From the NCBI GenBank assembly GCA_964246985.1, contig CAXTSE010000003.1, positions 124,001 to 188,000 of the forward strand: a DNA stretch of 64,000 bases, read 5' to 3'. Source of the DNA: CAXTSE01 sp964246985 (GTDB taxonomy: Bacteria > Actinomycetota > Actinomycetes > Actinomycetales > Microbacteriaceae). A model generated the notes under the pieces. The model did no database searches and was not told the origin of the DNA. It worked only from the letters and a program-made list of their open reading frames with translations. Positions within the stretch are counted from its first letter, which is position 1. Each line of letters begins with the position of its first letter. Shown here one piece after another: positions 34,942-42,501 of this stretch. Position numbers and translations under genes: made by a program.

Positions 34942-35445
34942 ATGAAGAACGACCGCACTCCACCCACGCCGTCATCCCGAGTACTAGCCAGCCACGAGGA
35001 CCTCATTGACCTGCTCGAGGACCTCAACGACCGCGGGCACTTCCCCTCTGTCGGGTTTGTAAGCCACGACGGCATTGTGACCGGTGTCGCCTACGGCATC
35101 GCCAAGGGCGACACGATGGATTACGCGTTCCTGACCGATCCGGGCGAGGAACGCACAGTCGGGAGTCACGGAGGCGAGGAGGAAGAGTCTTACATCGGCG
35201 ACTTCGAGCAGGACATCCAGGCCGACCTCGACTACCCGATCTACGCGATCTACTACGACCCAGACGCACCAAAAGTAGAGCCGACCTCGCACCTTTCCGA
35301 CGAAGAGCAGCAGCAGATCGACGCCTACCAGGCACTCGCGTCTCACCCGTTCTTTTCGTTCGTGCACGACCGGCACGGCCCATTCCTCAACGAGATGCTC
35401 GCAGCCCTCACCGCAGCTGTTCCCCAGGCGGCCGACCGTGGCTGA
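34942..35445 (+). CDS. Acidic hypothetical protein, 167 aa
   Basis: GAAGGGA lies upstream of the ATG. 'VLASHEDLIDLLEDLNDRGHFPSVGFVSHDGIVTGV' begins a strongly acidic protein. The tail 'QAADRG' is encoded by GACCGTGGCTGA, part of a unit that recurs at later gene ends. The function is unknown. Confidence 0.6.
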   Translation: MKNDRTPPTPSSRVLASHEDLIDLLEDLNDRGHFPSVGFVSHDGIVTGVAYGIAKGDTMDYAFLTDPGEERTVGSHGGEEEESYIGDFEQDIQADLDYPIYAIYYDPDAPKVEPTSHLSDEEQQQIDAYQALASHPFFSFVHDRHGPFLNEMLAALTAAVPQAADRG

Positions 35446-35791
35446 CCGACCGACGCTCAGCGCGAACGCCCTCAACAACTTCTCGGCGTACCTACCCAGC
35501 GGCCTCACACCCGATCAGGCCGAGAAATGCATTCAAGCAGCCCAAGAGCTTGCCGCTGTGGTCTGGCGGGAGGGTGCCGACGCTCAGATCGCGGTGGCAG
35601 CCCTTCGCAGGGAATACGCGTCGAAGCCCATCGGCCCAACGACCGACCTGAGCGGGTGGGCTGAGTACTTCGAGAACTGGGGATCACGCGTTGGTGACGC
35701 CCCATTCACGCAGGAGGCAGTCGTGAAAGCGCTTCGCGGTCCGCAACCGTTCGGTGCCGGACAACCTTCCACTTCTGAGGCTGACCGATGA
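35438..35791 (+). CDS. Hypothetical protein, 117 aa
   Basis: It starts at the GTG inside GACCGTGGCTGA. It is a helical protein ending in 'STSEADR', a tail produced by the junction repeat rather than by its own fold. The function is unknown. Confidence 0.6.
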   Translation: MADRPTLSANALNNFSAYLPSGLTPDQAEKCIQAAQELAAVVWREGADAQIAVAALRREYASKPIGPTTDLSGWAEYFENWGSRVGDAPFTQEAVVKALRGPQPFGAGQPSTSEADR

Positions 35792-35871
35792 GCCGCCCGG
35801 AGGTCGTCACGCTGTGCGGATCGACCCGCTTCTACGACGCCGAGCCCTCAGCTGCAGGGAGCCAATCATGA
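35788..35871 (+). pseudogene. Truncated deoxyribosyltransferase-like gene, 27 codons
   Basis: 'MSRPEVVTLCGSTRFYDA' is the typical N-terminus of nucleoside 2-deoxyribosyltransferase-like phage proteins, which are normally above 120 residues. After 18 residues the similarity stops and the frame closes at TGA 35869-35871. A deletion probably joined this start to unrelated sequence. Confidence 0.6.
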
Positions 35872-36161
35872 GGAAGAGCAAGCCGCCTGTCGTGCCCCGG
35901 CCGAAACCCGGCACGTTGATCCCGGTCATCGAAGCCATCGACGGAATGATGCCCTTCGGCCGCTACCGCATCCGCCTCGCCCACGAGGACTACCGCGGGT
36001 CGATGCTCGGTGGCAGCGACGGTTGGGGGTGGCTCGCCTACACGGTCAGGGGCGCCGGTCGCAAAGCCCGCCGAATCGCACGCCGCGAGAACGCGCGCGA
36101 GATGCGCCTGGCTGCCCGGACGGAACGCGTTCAACGGGAGATCTCAGGTGCGCGCTCATGA
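35868..36161 (+). CDS. Basic hypothetical protein, 97 aa
   Basis: The start overlaps the truncated gene by 4 bp. 'MMPFGRYRIRLAHEDYRGSMLGGSDGWGWLAYTVRG' is followed by an Arg-rich helix. The function is unknown. Confidence 0.55.
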   Translation: MRKSKPPVVPRPKPGTLIPVIEAIDGMMPFGRYRIRLAHEDYRGSMLGGSDGWGWLAYTVRGAGRKARRIARRENAREMRLAARTERVQREISGARS

Positions 36162-36550
36162 CCGTGAAGATGGTGCTTCATGCTCTGGGCGACGGCTCTG
36201 GAGTCGTGGTCACGGACGATCCATGTCCACGGTGCACCCACCCAACAACCGAGGTGCGCGTGTACAGCGAGGACAGCTCGGTCGCGAGGACCTGCTCGGC
36301 CTGCGAATGGATCAAGTGGATCGACCCCGCGGTGCCGGCCACCCCCGAAGCGAAGCAGGCGCGTGAGTGGTCGTGGGACCGACGCACCGAGCTCGTGTCG
36401 GTCTACGACAAAGGCGTTCGGGACTTCGATGATTTCATGGACGACAACGGTTGGCAGGACCCGCAGAAGCGCCGCCACGAGGCAGGACTACTGGCTGTCG
36501 CTCGATTGGCGAGCAACACGGAACCGCAGAACTTCGGGGCTGACCGATGA
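36158..36550 (+). CDS. Zinc-ribbon hypothetical protein, 130 aa
   Basis: 'DDPCPRCTHPTTEVRVY' and 'RTCSACEWIKW' form a zinc ribbon. The C-terminal half is helical. The tail 'NFGADR' comes from a variant junction repeat. Confidence 0.65.
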   Translation: MTVKMVLHALGDGSGVVVTDDPCPRCTHPTTEVRVYSEDSSVARTCSACEWIKWIDPAVPATPEAKQAREWSWDRRTELVSVYDKGVRDFDDFMDDNGWQDPQKRRHEAGLLAVARLASNTEPQNFGADR

Positions 36551-36861
36551 GCCAGATCGAACCCGCCGACACGATTGAGCGCATAGTGGGCGCCAGGCGT
36601 CACGCGACCGAACACCGGGCCCGCGCAGTCTCGCTGACAAAGCGTGTCTATGTGCTGCACCCCGAGGAGTGCGTAGCTCGCGGCATTGATCTCCGCAACT
36701 GCGAGTATTCCGAGGCTCTCGACCTCGGCATCGACCTTGGCGTCTGGGAGCAGTTCCAGGACGAGGCTGTGATCGTCGGCATCAGCGAAGAGTGGGACGA
36801 TCTCGAACCACTTTCGGTAGTCGCAGAACCGCCCACTTCCGAGGCGGTGCGCCGTGGCTGA
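36547..36861 (+). CDS. Hypothetical protein, 104 aa
   Basis: It reads MSQIEPADTIERIVGARRHA. 'LTKRVYVLHPEECVARGIDLRNC' lies mid-protein. It ends in 'TSEAVRRG' from the junction repeat. The function is unknown. Confidence 0.6.
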   Translation: MSQIEPADTIERIVGARRHATEHRARAVSLTKRVYVLHPEECVARGIDLRNCEYSEALDLGIDLGVWEQFQDEAVIVGISEEWDDLEPLSVVAEPPTSEAVRRG

Positions 36862-37075
36862 CGACACGGAAGCCGTCCAGGTCATCGCCCGCGAGCTGCG
36901 GCCGACCGACTTCTGGAACCTCGATGCCGAGTACCCGACCGAGACGCGCGAGGAAGCCGAGGCTGGCGTCGAGGTGGCTCTGATCGAGGCTCGCGGTGTT
37001 ATCCAGGCGCTGCTCTCGGCCGGCTTCATCCTCACCCGTGAATCTTCCACTTCCGAGGCGGTGGACCGTGGCTAG
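36854..37075 (+). CDS. Hypothetical protein, 73 aa
   Basis: The GTG start lies 9 bases after the repeat. 'VIARELRPTDFWNLDAEYPTET' begins a helical protein ending in 'STSEAVDRG'. The function is unknown. Confidence 0.6.
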   Translation: MADDTEAVQVIARELRPTDFWNLDAEYPTETREEAEAGVEVALIEARGVIQALLSAGFILTRESSTSEAVDRG

Positions 37076-37361
37076 GTGGAGGAAGCGTCCCGTGGTCATC
37101 GAGGCCGAGCCGTTCCTGGCCTACACGGACGCGCAGCGTCTCTGTGACTGGATCGGCGGTGGGGCACACGCCTACCTCACCGAGAACGGCGTAGGCCCCG
37201 TCGTGCGAGTCATCCCCACGCTAGAAGGTGACATGACCGCCTCCGTGGGCGACTTCATCATCAAGGGCGTGCAGGGCGAGTTCTACCCATGCAAGCCCGA
37301 CATCTTCCTGGCGACCTATGAGCCGGAATCGCACAAATCCGATTCCGAGGCTGACCGGTGA
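37068..37361 (+). CDS. Phage protein of the GEFYPCKPDIF family
   Basis: 97 residues from GTG. 'RKRPVVIEAEPF', 'VGDFIIKGVQGEFYPCKPDIFLATYE' is a widespread small phage protein of unknown role. It ends in the junction tail 'SDSEADR'. Confidence 0.75.
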   Translation: MARWRKRPVVIEAEPFLAYTDAQRLCDWIGGGAHAYLTENGVGPVVRVIPTLEGDMTASVGDFIIKGVQGEFYPCKPDIFLATYEPESHKSDSEADR

Positions 37362-37568
37362 CGCCCGAAGAGCGGGCGGCGAAGCGCGAGGAGGCCGTTC
37401 AGCGCATCATGGCGGCGCAGGGCGTTACGCACGAGGTAGCGACCGCGCGCTGTACGGTGCTCGCGATCTCCGCCAGGCTTTCGATCCGCGAGCGACGACG
37501 AGCTTCGCGGGCAGATGGTTATTGCAGGGTGGGCCCCGGAACCGGCCACTTCCGAGGATGCGAGATGA
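37358..37568 (+). pseudogene. Frameshifted small gene between two junction repeats
   Basis: The GTG at 37358 opens 'VTPEERAAKREEAVQRIMAAQG', but this frame does not end at the junction. The frame one base later reads 'SDDELRGQMVIAGWAPEPA' and then the usual repeat tail 'TSEDAR', with TGA at 37566-37568 overlapping the next ATG. A single extra base near 37488 would explain both halves. Confidence 0.6.
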
Positions 37569-37723
37569 ACGGCGGCTCATCGTGCGTCATCGGCCATGCT
37601 CGCGGATGCGCTGGCGCGTGCGGAGGTCGGATGGTCTGGTGCGAGCACTTCCCGAGGGGCCACCGCGTCTGGGAGCCTGCTTGCCAGAGCCGGAAATCGC
37701 TCACTTCCGAGGGCAGCTCATGA
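37565..37723 (+). CDS. Small Cys-rich protein, 52 aa
   Basis: It starts in the ATGA overlap with the previous (frameshifted) gene: MNGGSSCVIGHARGCAGACG. Five Cys and two His suggest metal binding. It ends in 'TSEGSS' from the repeat. Confidence 0.5.
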   Translation: MNGGSSCVIGHARGCAGACGGRMVWCEHFPRGHRVWEPACQSRKSLTSEGSS

Positions 37724-38199
37724 GCCTCGCTCTGGTGCCGGTCAGCTTCCGCCAGGCGTGCGAGTTCGTCGCCCTTCATCATCGCCACCACAGCCCGCCG
37801 CGCGGTCACAAAGCATCGACCGGGGTCGCCACGGCTGACGGCGTGCTCCGTGGCGTCGCGATCGTCGGGCGGCCCGTTAGCCGCGTCATCGCCGCGGGCG
37901 AGGTCCCGACCCTTGAAGTCCTGCGCAGCGCCACAGACGGGACGCGCAACGCGAACTCGATGCTCTACGCCGCAGCCTGGGACATCGCCAAGGGCATGGG
38001 ATACCGCCGACTCATCACCTACACGCAGGAGGGCGAGACGGGCGCGAGCCTGCGCGCCGCCGGCTATCGGGTGATCGCTGAGCGCCCTGCGCGCCGCGGC
38101 TGGGACACGCCCTCTCGACCCCGCGACGAGCGCGGCACAGAGAACGTCGCTCGCACCCTGTGGGCCGCTGAATCAACCACTTCCGAGGAGACACATTGA
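37720..38199 (+). CDS. XF1762-like (GNAT-type) phage protein
   Basis: 159 residues. 'FRQACEFVALHHRHHSPPRGHKASTGVA' and 'MGYRRLITYTQEGETGASLRAAGYRVI' match the XF1762 family, a GNAT-like acetyltransferase fold found in phages. The frame is open far upstream, but the ATG at 37720 follows the junction repeat. It ends in 'TTSEETH'. Confidence 0.8.
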   Translation: MSLALVPVSFRQACEFVALHHRHHSPPRGHKASTGVATADGVLRGVAIVGRPVSRVIAAGEVPTLEVLRSATDGTRNANSMLYAAAWDIAKGMGYRRLITYTQEGETGASLRAAGYRVIAERPARRGWDTPSRPRDERGTENVARTLWAAESTTSEETH

Positions 38200-38351
38200 T
38201 GAGTGATCTCTTCGAGCAGCTCGAGACGTGGGGCTCGACATGTTGGGAGCCCGGTTGCGAGTGGGAGTCGCCCGAGCGGTTCACGCGTAGCGAAGCCATG
38301 ACCGACAGCGAGCAGCACCGCGAATTGCACAACTCGGAAGGCACATATTGA
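38199..38351 (+). CDS. Small acidic protein, 50 aa
   Basis: It reads MSDLFEQLETWGSTCWEPGC. It shares a base with the previous stop and overlaps the next TTG start. It is Glu-rich with two Cys. The function is unknown. Confidence 0.5.
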   Translation: MSDLFEQLETWGSTCWEPGCEWESPERFTRSEAMTDSEQHRELHNSEGTY

Positions 38352-38770
38352 GCGCCCTCTCGCCACGGCAGACGTTTCTACTGGACTCGGCATGTCACCC
38401 GTTGATGGAGGTGTTTGGCTGGGCTACCTATCTCGTGGGTACTGCAATGGGGCCACGGGACGGGAAGCCGCCGAGGGACATCGACGTCCGCACGATCGTC
38501 GACGACAAGCAGTACGACCGGCTGCGCAAAGCTATCGGGGCGAAGGGCATCGCTTTTCTCGGCATCGCGATCGGGCAGTACCTCGCGTCCCTGACCGATC
38601 TGCCGATCGACTATCAGCTGCAGCGGATGACGGAGGCGAATGCACTTCATGACGGGCCCCGGAGCCCGCTTGGCCACCGCAACCTCGACGCATACAAGGG
38701 TGACGCACAGACCGCTGACATGGTGCGGATGCTGGCAACCAAGGCGCCGCCCGCCGACGAAACACGATAG
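38348..38770 (+). CDS. Nucleotidyltransferase-like protein
   Basis: 140 residues from TTG. 'YLVGTAMGPRDGKPPRDIDVRTIVDD' resembles the GxG and DxD strand of a minimal nucleotidyltransferase, followed by 'TDLPIDYQLQ'. Phages often carry such proteins; the target is unknown. Confidence 0.6.
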   Translation: MSALSPRQTFLLDSACHPLMEVFGWATYLVGTAMGPRDGKPPRDIDVRTIVDDKQYDRLRKAIGAKGIAFLGIAIGQYLASLTDLPIDYQLQRMTEANALHDGPRSPLGHRNLDAYKGDAQTADMVRMLATKAPPADETR

Positions 38771-38871
38771 GACCGTCAGGCGACACGCCGAAAAACCGGC
38801 GCGCTCGCCGCGGCTTCCTGATCAGCGGGTTATCGGACTCTGGAATGTTCACGACTTGCTGAGGAGCATCC

Positions 38872-39660
38872 ATGGGCCGCCCACATGATGAAGAAGACAA
38901 CTCGCCCCGACGAAGGCTGGCGGATGCTGTCGATCGACTGACGAATCGGCACTTGGAGTCCGCGTCGCTGGCGGGCGAGACGAAGCGCCACTACTCCCAC
39001 CACGATGCGCTGCTGGGACAGCTGCGAGGCGCTATCGGCGGCAATGTAGGCGGGTCCGGTGCCGGCGGTAAGGCGGCGAACGAGCGAACTCCTGTGGATC
39101 CGGATGCGTTGGAGAAGTACCTGACTCTGGTGGCTGAGATTCAGTCGTTCTACGAGCGGTGGGTGGGCTCTCATGTCCCCGACATTCGGGAGAGGCCGGA
39201 GCGGACTCTGTCTCAGGCGTACATCGCGTTCCGGCGGGAAGTGGATCGGGGCACGGTGCCCGAGGCGTTCGAGAAGGCCGTGGCGAAGCAATGGGAGGCT
39301 CGCTGCTTCCTGATCGAGGAGAAGCTATCGCCGGGGACGACGATCGAGCTGGACCGTGATGCGTGCCCAGAGTGCGGGATGACCTGGTTCGAAAAGGTGC
39401 TGAACCGGGGTGTCGAGCGTGCGTTGCAGGGCGGCCGGGTGTCGCAATATGCGCAGGCGGGCGGGACGCCGGCGCAGTGGTTCGACAAGGAGCGCAGCGT
39501 CGCGCTGACCGTTACGTATCGGCCGGATGGTCGGGGTGGTCTGGGGCGTTCGTTTGCACGGTGCGGGTGCTGCGACACGACGTGGGCGGGCGAGTCGGGG
39601 ATCCGTGCTCTTGCTTACGAGCTCGAGCACCCAGGCCTGGCGGAAGTGGCGCCATCGTGA
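38872..39660 (+). CDS. Zinc-ribbon hypothetical protein, first gene after a 100-bp gap
   Basis: 262 residues. The N-terminal half is helical ('LTNRHLESASLAGETKRHYSHHDALLGQL'). The C-terminal half has 'CPECGMTWF' and 'RCGCCDTTW', a zinc ribbon. Similar proteins sit upstream of terminase genes in Microbacterium-type phages. A DNA-binding role is likely. Confidence 0.65.
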   Translation: MGRPHDEEDNSPRRRLADAVDRLTNRHLESASLAGETKRHYSHHDALLGQLRGAIGGNVGGSGAGGKAANERTPVDPDALEKYLTLVAEIQSFYERWVGSHVPDIRERPERTLSQAYIAFRREVDRGTVPEAFEKAVAKQWEARCFLIEEKLSPGTTIELDRDACPECGMTWFEKVLNRGVERALQGGRVSQYAQAGGTPAQWFDKERSVALTVTYRPDGRGGLGRSFARCGCCDTTWAGESGIRALAYELEHPGLAEVAPS

Positions 39661-39998
39661 CCGACTCGCCGGAGGTCGCCGCGGCTGCCGCGCGGCTGGC
39701 GCAGGCGACGAGCCTGTCGTACCAGGAGGCGAAGCGGGTCCTCGAGACGGCGGTGGAGTCGGTGCTACCGCGCCAGGACCTCAGGTCGGACTCGGACATC
39801 TTCGATGAGCTGACTCTGAAGCCGGAGTCGCTGAGCGTGCAGGTGTTCATGGCCGACCTGGGCCTCGACGCTGTGGGGATGCGGGAGCTGCTGCGCGAGT
39901 ACCGGTCAGAGTGCGGGTGGTCGGCGTTCGAGCTGTCGGAGCGGGATCTGCTGGGGTCGGAGTTCCTGAACTGGTTCGAGTGGGAGCGCCTCGGATGA
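39657..39998 (+). CDS. Hypothetical protein, 113 aa
   Basis: A GTG start in a 4-bp overlap. It is all helical and acidic ('MADLGLDAVGMRELLREYRSE'). The function is unknown. Confidence 0.6.
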   Translation: MTDSPEVAAAAARLAQATSLSYQEAKRVLETAVESVLPRQDLRSDSDIFDELTLKPESLSVQVFMADLGLDAVGMRELLREYRSECGWSAFELSERDLLGSEFLNWFEWERLG

Positions 39999-40375
39999 TC
40001 CCGGTGACTCAGACCATCCCCTACGAAGCGGGTTCGCTGGTGCTCGGCAACTGCTTGCAGGCGGCTGTCGCTTCGATCTATGAGCTTCCGATCGAAGCTG
40101 TTCCGCATTTCGTGCAGTTCGAGGACTGGCGAGAAGCGCTGGCCTTGTGGGTGCGGGGCCGTGGGGGATCACTTCAGCTGTGGAAGGACGACCCGCCAAT
40201 GGGAGTCGTCCTCCTAGCCTTTGGGAAGTCCCCGCGCGGCAACTTCCGACACGCGGTTGTCTGGGAGGACGGCGCGATGACGCATGACCCGCATCCAGAC
40301 CGGACTGGTCTTGACGGACCGGTCGAGGAGTTCTGGTGCGTGCTTCCCTTTCCAACCCTGGTCGGTGCCGCATGA
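39995..40375 (+). CDS. Papain-like/C39-type cysteine-peptidase-fold protein
   Basis: 126 residues. 'GNCLQAAVASIYELPIEAVPHFVQF' supplies the candidate Cys. 'GNFRHAVVWEDGAMTHDPHPDRTGL' supplies His and Asp in the spacing of C39-like cysteine peptidases. The family occurs in many phages with no proven substrate. Confidence 0.65.
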   Translation: MIPVTQTIPYEAGSLVLGNCLQAAVASIYELPIEAVPHFVQFEDWREALALWVRGRGGSLQLWKDDPPMGVVLLAFGKSPRGNFRHAVVWEDGAMTHDPHPDRTGLDGPVEEFWCVLPFPTLVGAA

Positions 40376-40789
40376 CGTGGCCGCTTCCAAGGCCTGAGGC
40401 GGTCGCAGAGCCTCGGATGACCGCGACATTCCCGGAACGAGTGAAGGTCGGGCAGGTCTGGTATCAGATCACCGCTGACCGGGCCGACTGGATGCGAATT
40501 GAGAACGACACCCAGTCGAAGGGTGCGTACGGACATACGCAGACGCGGCAGGCGCGCATCTATGTGAACCCGGATCAGCCGCCGTCGCAGTTGCGTCTGA
40601 CGCTGTGGCACGAGGTGCTGCATGCGGTGTGCGAGTCAGCGATGGGATGCCCCGGATTGGCGCCATCTCGGGCCGGATCGCCTGAACCGGGAGGAGCGTG
40701 TCGTCCGCATGTTGGAGGCACCGACGCTGAACGTGTTGAACGACAACCCTGGGTTGGTCGCGTACCTGACAGCAGACGACGATGCCTGA
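40372..40789 (+). pseudogene. Frameshifted zinc metallopeptidase-like gene
   Basis: The first 90 residues lead to 'LRLTLWHEVLHAVCESAMG', with a HExxH-type zinc motif. The frame then reads nonsense and would run to 40893. One base over, the sequence continues as 'PDWRHLGPDRLNREERVVRM' and 'LNVLNDNPGLVAYLTADD', with TGA at 40787-40789 overlapping the next start by 8 bp. An extra C in the CCCC run at 40650-40653 accounts for it. Confidence 0.75.
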
Positions 40790-41525
40790 GCTCGACATCC
40801 GCACTGTCCGCGTACACGTCGACTTCCCCGTCGCGATGTACCGGGCACTCGTCCTTATCTGCGAGCGCCTCCACTGCACCATCGGTGTGCTGATCATCCG
40901 CATCGCATCCAAGGCCCTGCAACCGAAGAGCACCGCGCTCGCCGAGGCCGAGCCGGATCAGGGCGAGCTGAAGCGCCTGCGGTCACGTGTGGCCTCAGAG
41001 ACGGCCTCGACTCGGAATGCGAGAACGCGGGTGGATGCGCTGCGTGCTGAGCTGCGGGAGGTGAAGAAGCAGGCGTCGAGGGACCATGCTGAGGCCGTGC
41101 GTGCCGCGGTTGACGCGCTTGAGTCCGGCGCTGGCGAGACCGCGGCGCAGCTGCGCAAGGCAAACCGGCGTATAGAACGGCTCACGGCAGCGCTGCAGGA
41201 TCAGCGAGCCCGCACCCTCGCGAACAGCCGCGAGCTCACACGCCTGCGAAAGATCGCCGTCACCCCAACGCTCGACACGCGTCCCGCACCCACCAGCGCC
41301 GACACACCGGTGCCCCACGACCACCTCACCGCACTCCACGCTGCCGGCGCATCCACCGCCCACCTCGGCCGCATCCTCGAAATCACCACAGGACGAGCAC
41401 GCCGCGAACTCATCACCGCCCAACTACCCATCCCCCACAAAGGACCGCGCTCGCCGGAGGTCCTTGCCAGGATCAGTGCAATTCAGGCGTCGCTTCTCAC
41501 CACCGATGTAGATAAGGAACAGTGA
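40782..41525 (+). CDS. Coiled-coil protein with DNA-binding-like ends
   Basis: 247 residues. The N-terminus 'IRTVRVHVDFPVAMYRALVLICERLHCTIGVLIIRI' could be a ribbon-helix-helix. Residues 55-155 are a long coiled coil. The end 'LHAAGASTAHLGRILEITTGRARREL' is HTH-like. Possibly a regulator at the early-late border. Confidence 0.6.
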   Translation: MPELDIRTVRVHVDFPVAMYRALVLICERLHCTIGVLIIRIASKALQPKSTALAEAEPDQGELKRLRSRVASETASTRNARTRVDALRAELREVKKQASRDHAEAVRAAVDALESGAGETAAQLRKANRRIERLTAALQDQRARTLANSRELTRLRKIAVTPTLDTRPAPTSADTPVPHDHLTALHAAGASTAHLGRILEITTGRARRELITAQLPIPHKGPRSPEVLARISAIQASLLTTDVDKEQ

Positions 41526-41803
41526 CCATGGTCGACATCATCACCCCCCTACAGAAACTAGATGACGCGATCGCCGAGTTCCTCGACACGACTGAGCAGA
41601 TCGGCGAGGGAGGGTTCATCACCGGCTGGGTGCTCGGAGTGTCGAAGGCCAGGATCCAGGCCGATGACGCCGACGCACTGCCGATGATTTCCGGAACGAC
41701 CTACGCCTTCGGGCCTCAGACCACCGTCACCAACGGAGCCGGGCTTGCCAAGTATCTAGAGATCGTGTTCGAGAAAGCCGCCTGGCAGCAACTTTCCGAC
41801 TAG
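41522..41803 (+). CDS. Hypothetical protein, 93 aa
   Basis: GTG at 41522 in a 4-bp overlap, or ATG at 41528. 'IGEGGFITGWVLGVSKARIQADDADALPMISG' suggests a small beta fold. It is the last gene before a non-coding stretch with a promoter. Confidence 0.6.
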   Translation: MTMVDIITPLQKLDDAIAEFLDTTEQIGEGGFITGWVLGVSKARIQADDADALPMISGTTYAFGPQTTVTNGAGLAKYLEIVFEKAAWQQLSD

Positions 41804-41817
41804 TTAGAGTGACGCGA

Positions 41818-41924
41818 ATGACAATCGTGTAATTCACGTGCTACTCTGACCTCGCGCTGGTTCGGCATGCCCGGAATCAGCATCGAAGCCCCGCTCATGG
41901 CAACTGGCCATCAGGTGGGGCTTC
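41818..41924 (+). promoter_or_regulatory. Late-region promoter and two-tier hairpin leader
   Basis: ATGACA (41818-41823) and TACTCT (41842-41847) form a plausible promoter with an 18-bp spacer. Downstream, GAAGCCCC (41885-41892) pairs perfectly with GGGGCTTC (41917-41924), and ATGGC with GCCAT forms an inner stem. The next gene starts at 42049. The hairpin may be an attenuator, a processed leader or a small RNA; no T run follows. Confidence 0.5.
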
Positions 41925-42048
41925 TCGCATTTGGTCCAGCGGCTACTCCTCAGAGCCGCGAGCCCGAGTGGGCGAGAGCGTGACCCGCCTCAGCGCGACG
42001 AGTCCTCTCGCCCACTCGATGTCGCCGGGTGTCCGCACAATGGAGGAC

Positions 42049-42315
42049 ATGACCGAGGCCCGCAGCCTGACAGACCGTGAGCTGGCGATCCTCGCCTACG
42101 AGCGCGAGGTCGAGAACCTAGGCACCTTCTCGAAGGACGCGGCAGTACTCGACCGCTTCCACGTGACGCATGCGCGGTACGTGCAGGAACTGCATCTGAT
42201 CCTCGACAACCCGGTCGCACTTGAGCACGATCCGCAATTGGTCAAGCGCCTGATCCGAATCCGAGACCAGCGCATCAGCGCACGTGCCAACCGCACTTTC
42301 CGATCCGTCGCCTGA
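42049..42315 (+). CDS. DUF3263 family protein
   Basis: 88 residues. 'SLTDRELAILAYEREVENLGTFSKDAAVLDRFHVTHARYVQELHLILDNPVAL' matches DUF3263, a small HTH-like family of actinobacteria and their phages. The ATG at 42049 has GGAGG just upstream. It is placed before the tRNA and terminase genes, so late-gene control is possible. Confidence 0.75.
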   Translation: MTEARSLTDRELAILAYEREVENLGTFSKDAAVLDRFHVTHARYVQELHLILDNPVALEHDPQLVKRLIRIRDQRISARANRTFRSVA

Positions 42316-42318
42316 CCT

Positions 42319-42391
42319 GTAGGGGTAGCTCAATTGGTAGAGCAGCGGTCTCCAACACCGCCGGTTCCAGGTTCGAGTCCTGTCCCCTGCG
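42319..42391 (+). tRNA. Phage-borne tRNA-Trp(CCA)
   Basis: The acceptor stem GTAGGGG pairs with CCCCTGC (one G-U). The D arm is standard (TAGCTCAATTGGTAGAGCA). The anticodon stem GCGGT/ACCGC holds loop CTCCAAC with CCA, and TTCGAGT is the T loop. CCA is not encoded. The T stem has one mismatch at its base. It lies 4 bp after the DUF3263 gene and before HNH genes. Confidence 0.9.
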
Positions 42392-42501
42392 CTTAGATCC
42401 TCGCCGTCCTCCGGGCCTGGCGAGGCTTACTCTTCCCCGCACCCGCAGACACACCGCTGACAAGCTGCGTCGAGTGACGGGGATCCTCCTGCGAGGTGCC
42501 A

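Larger units (their letters stand above)
35770..38188 (+). repeat. Gene-junction repeat family CACTTCCGAGG
   Basis: Exact copies of CACTTCCGAGG lie at 36834, 37048, 37547, 37702 and 38178. Variants lie at 35770 (CACTTCTGAGG), near 36530 (ACTTCGGGG) and at 37341 (GATTCCGAGG). Each sits at the very end of one gene and 7-10 bases before the next start, so it supplies the GAGG ribosome-binding site and codes the closing 'TSE' of the upstream protein. Several continue as CTGACCGATGAG or as GCGGTG with CCGTGGCT. They resemble start-associated sequences of other actinophages. Confidence 0.75.

Noticed and set aside
42319..42391. tRNA-Trp as a second integration site
   Set aside because: No integrase or direct repeat lies near it, and phage genes continue on both sides.
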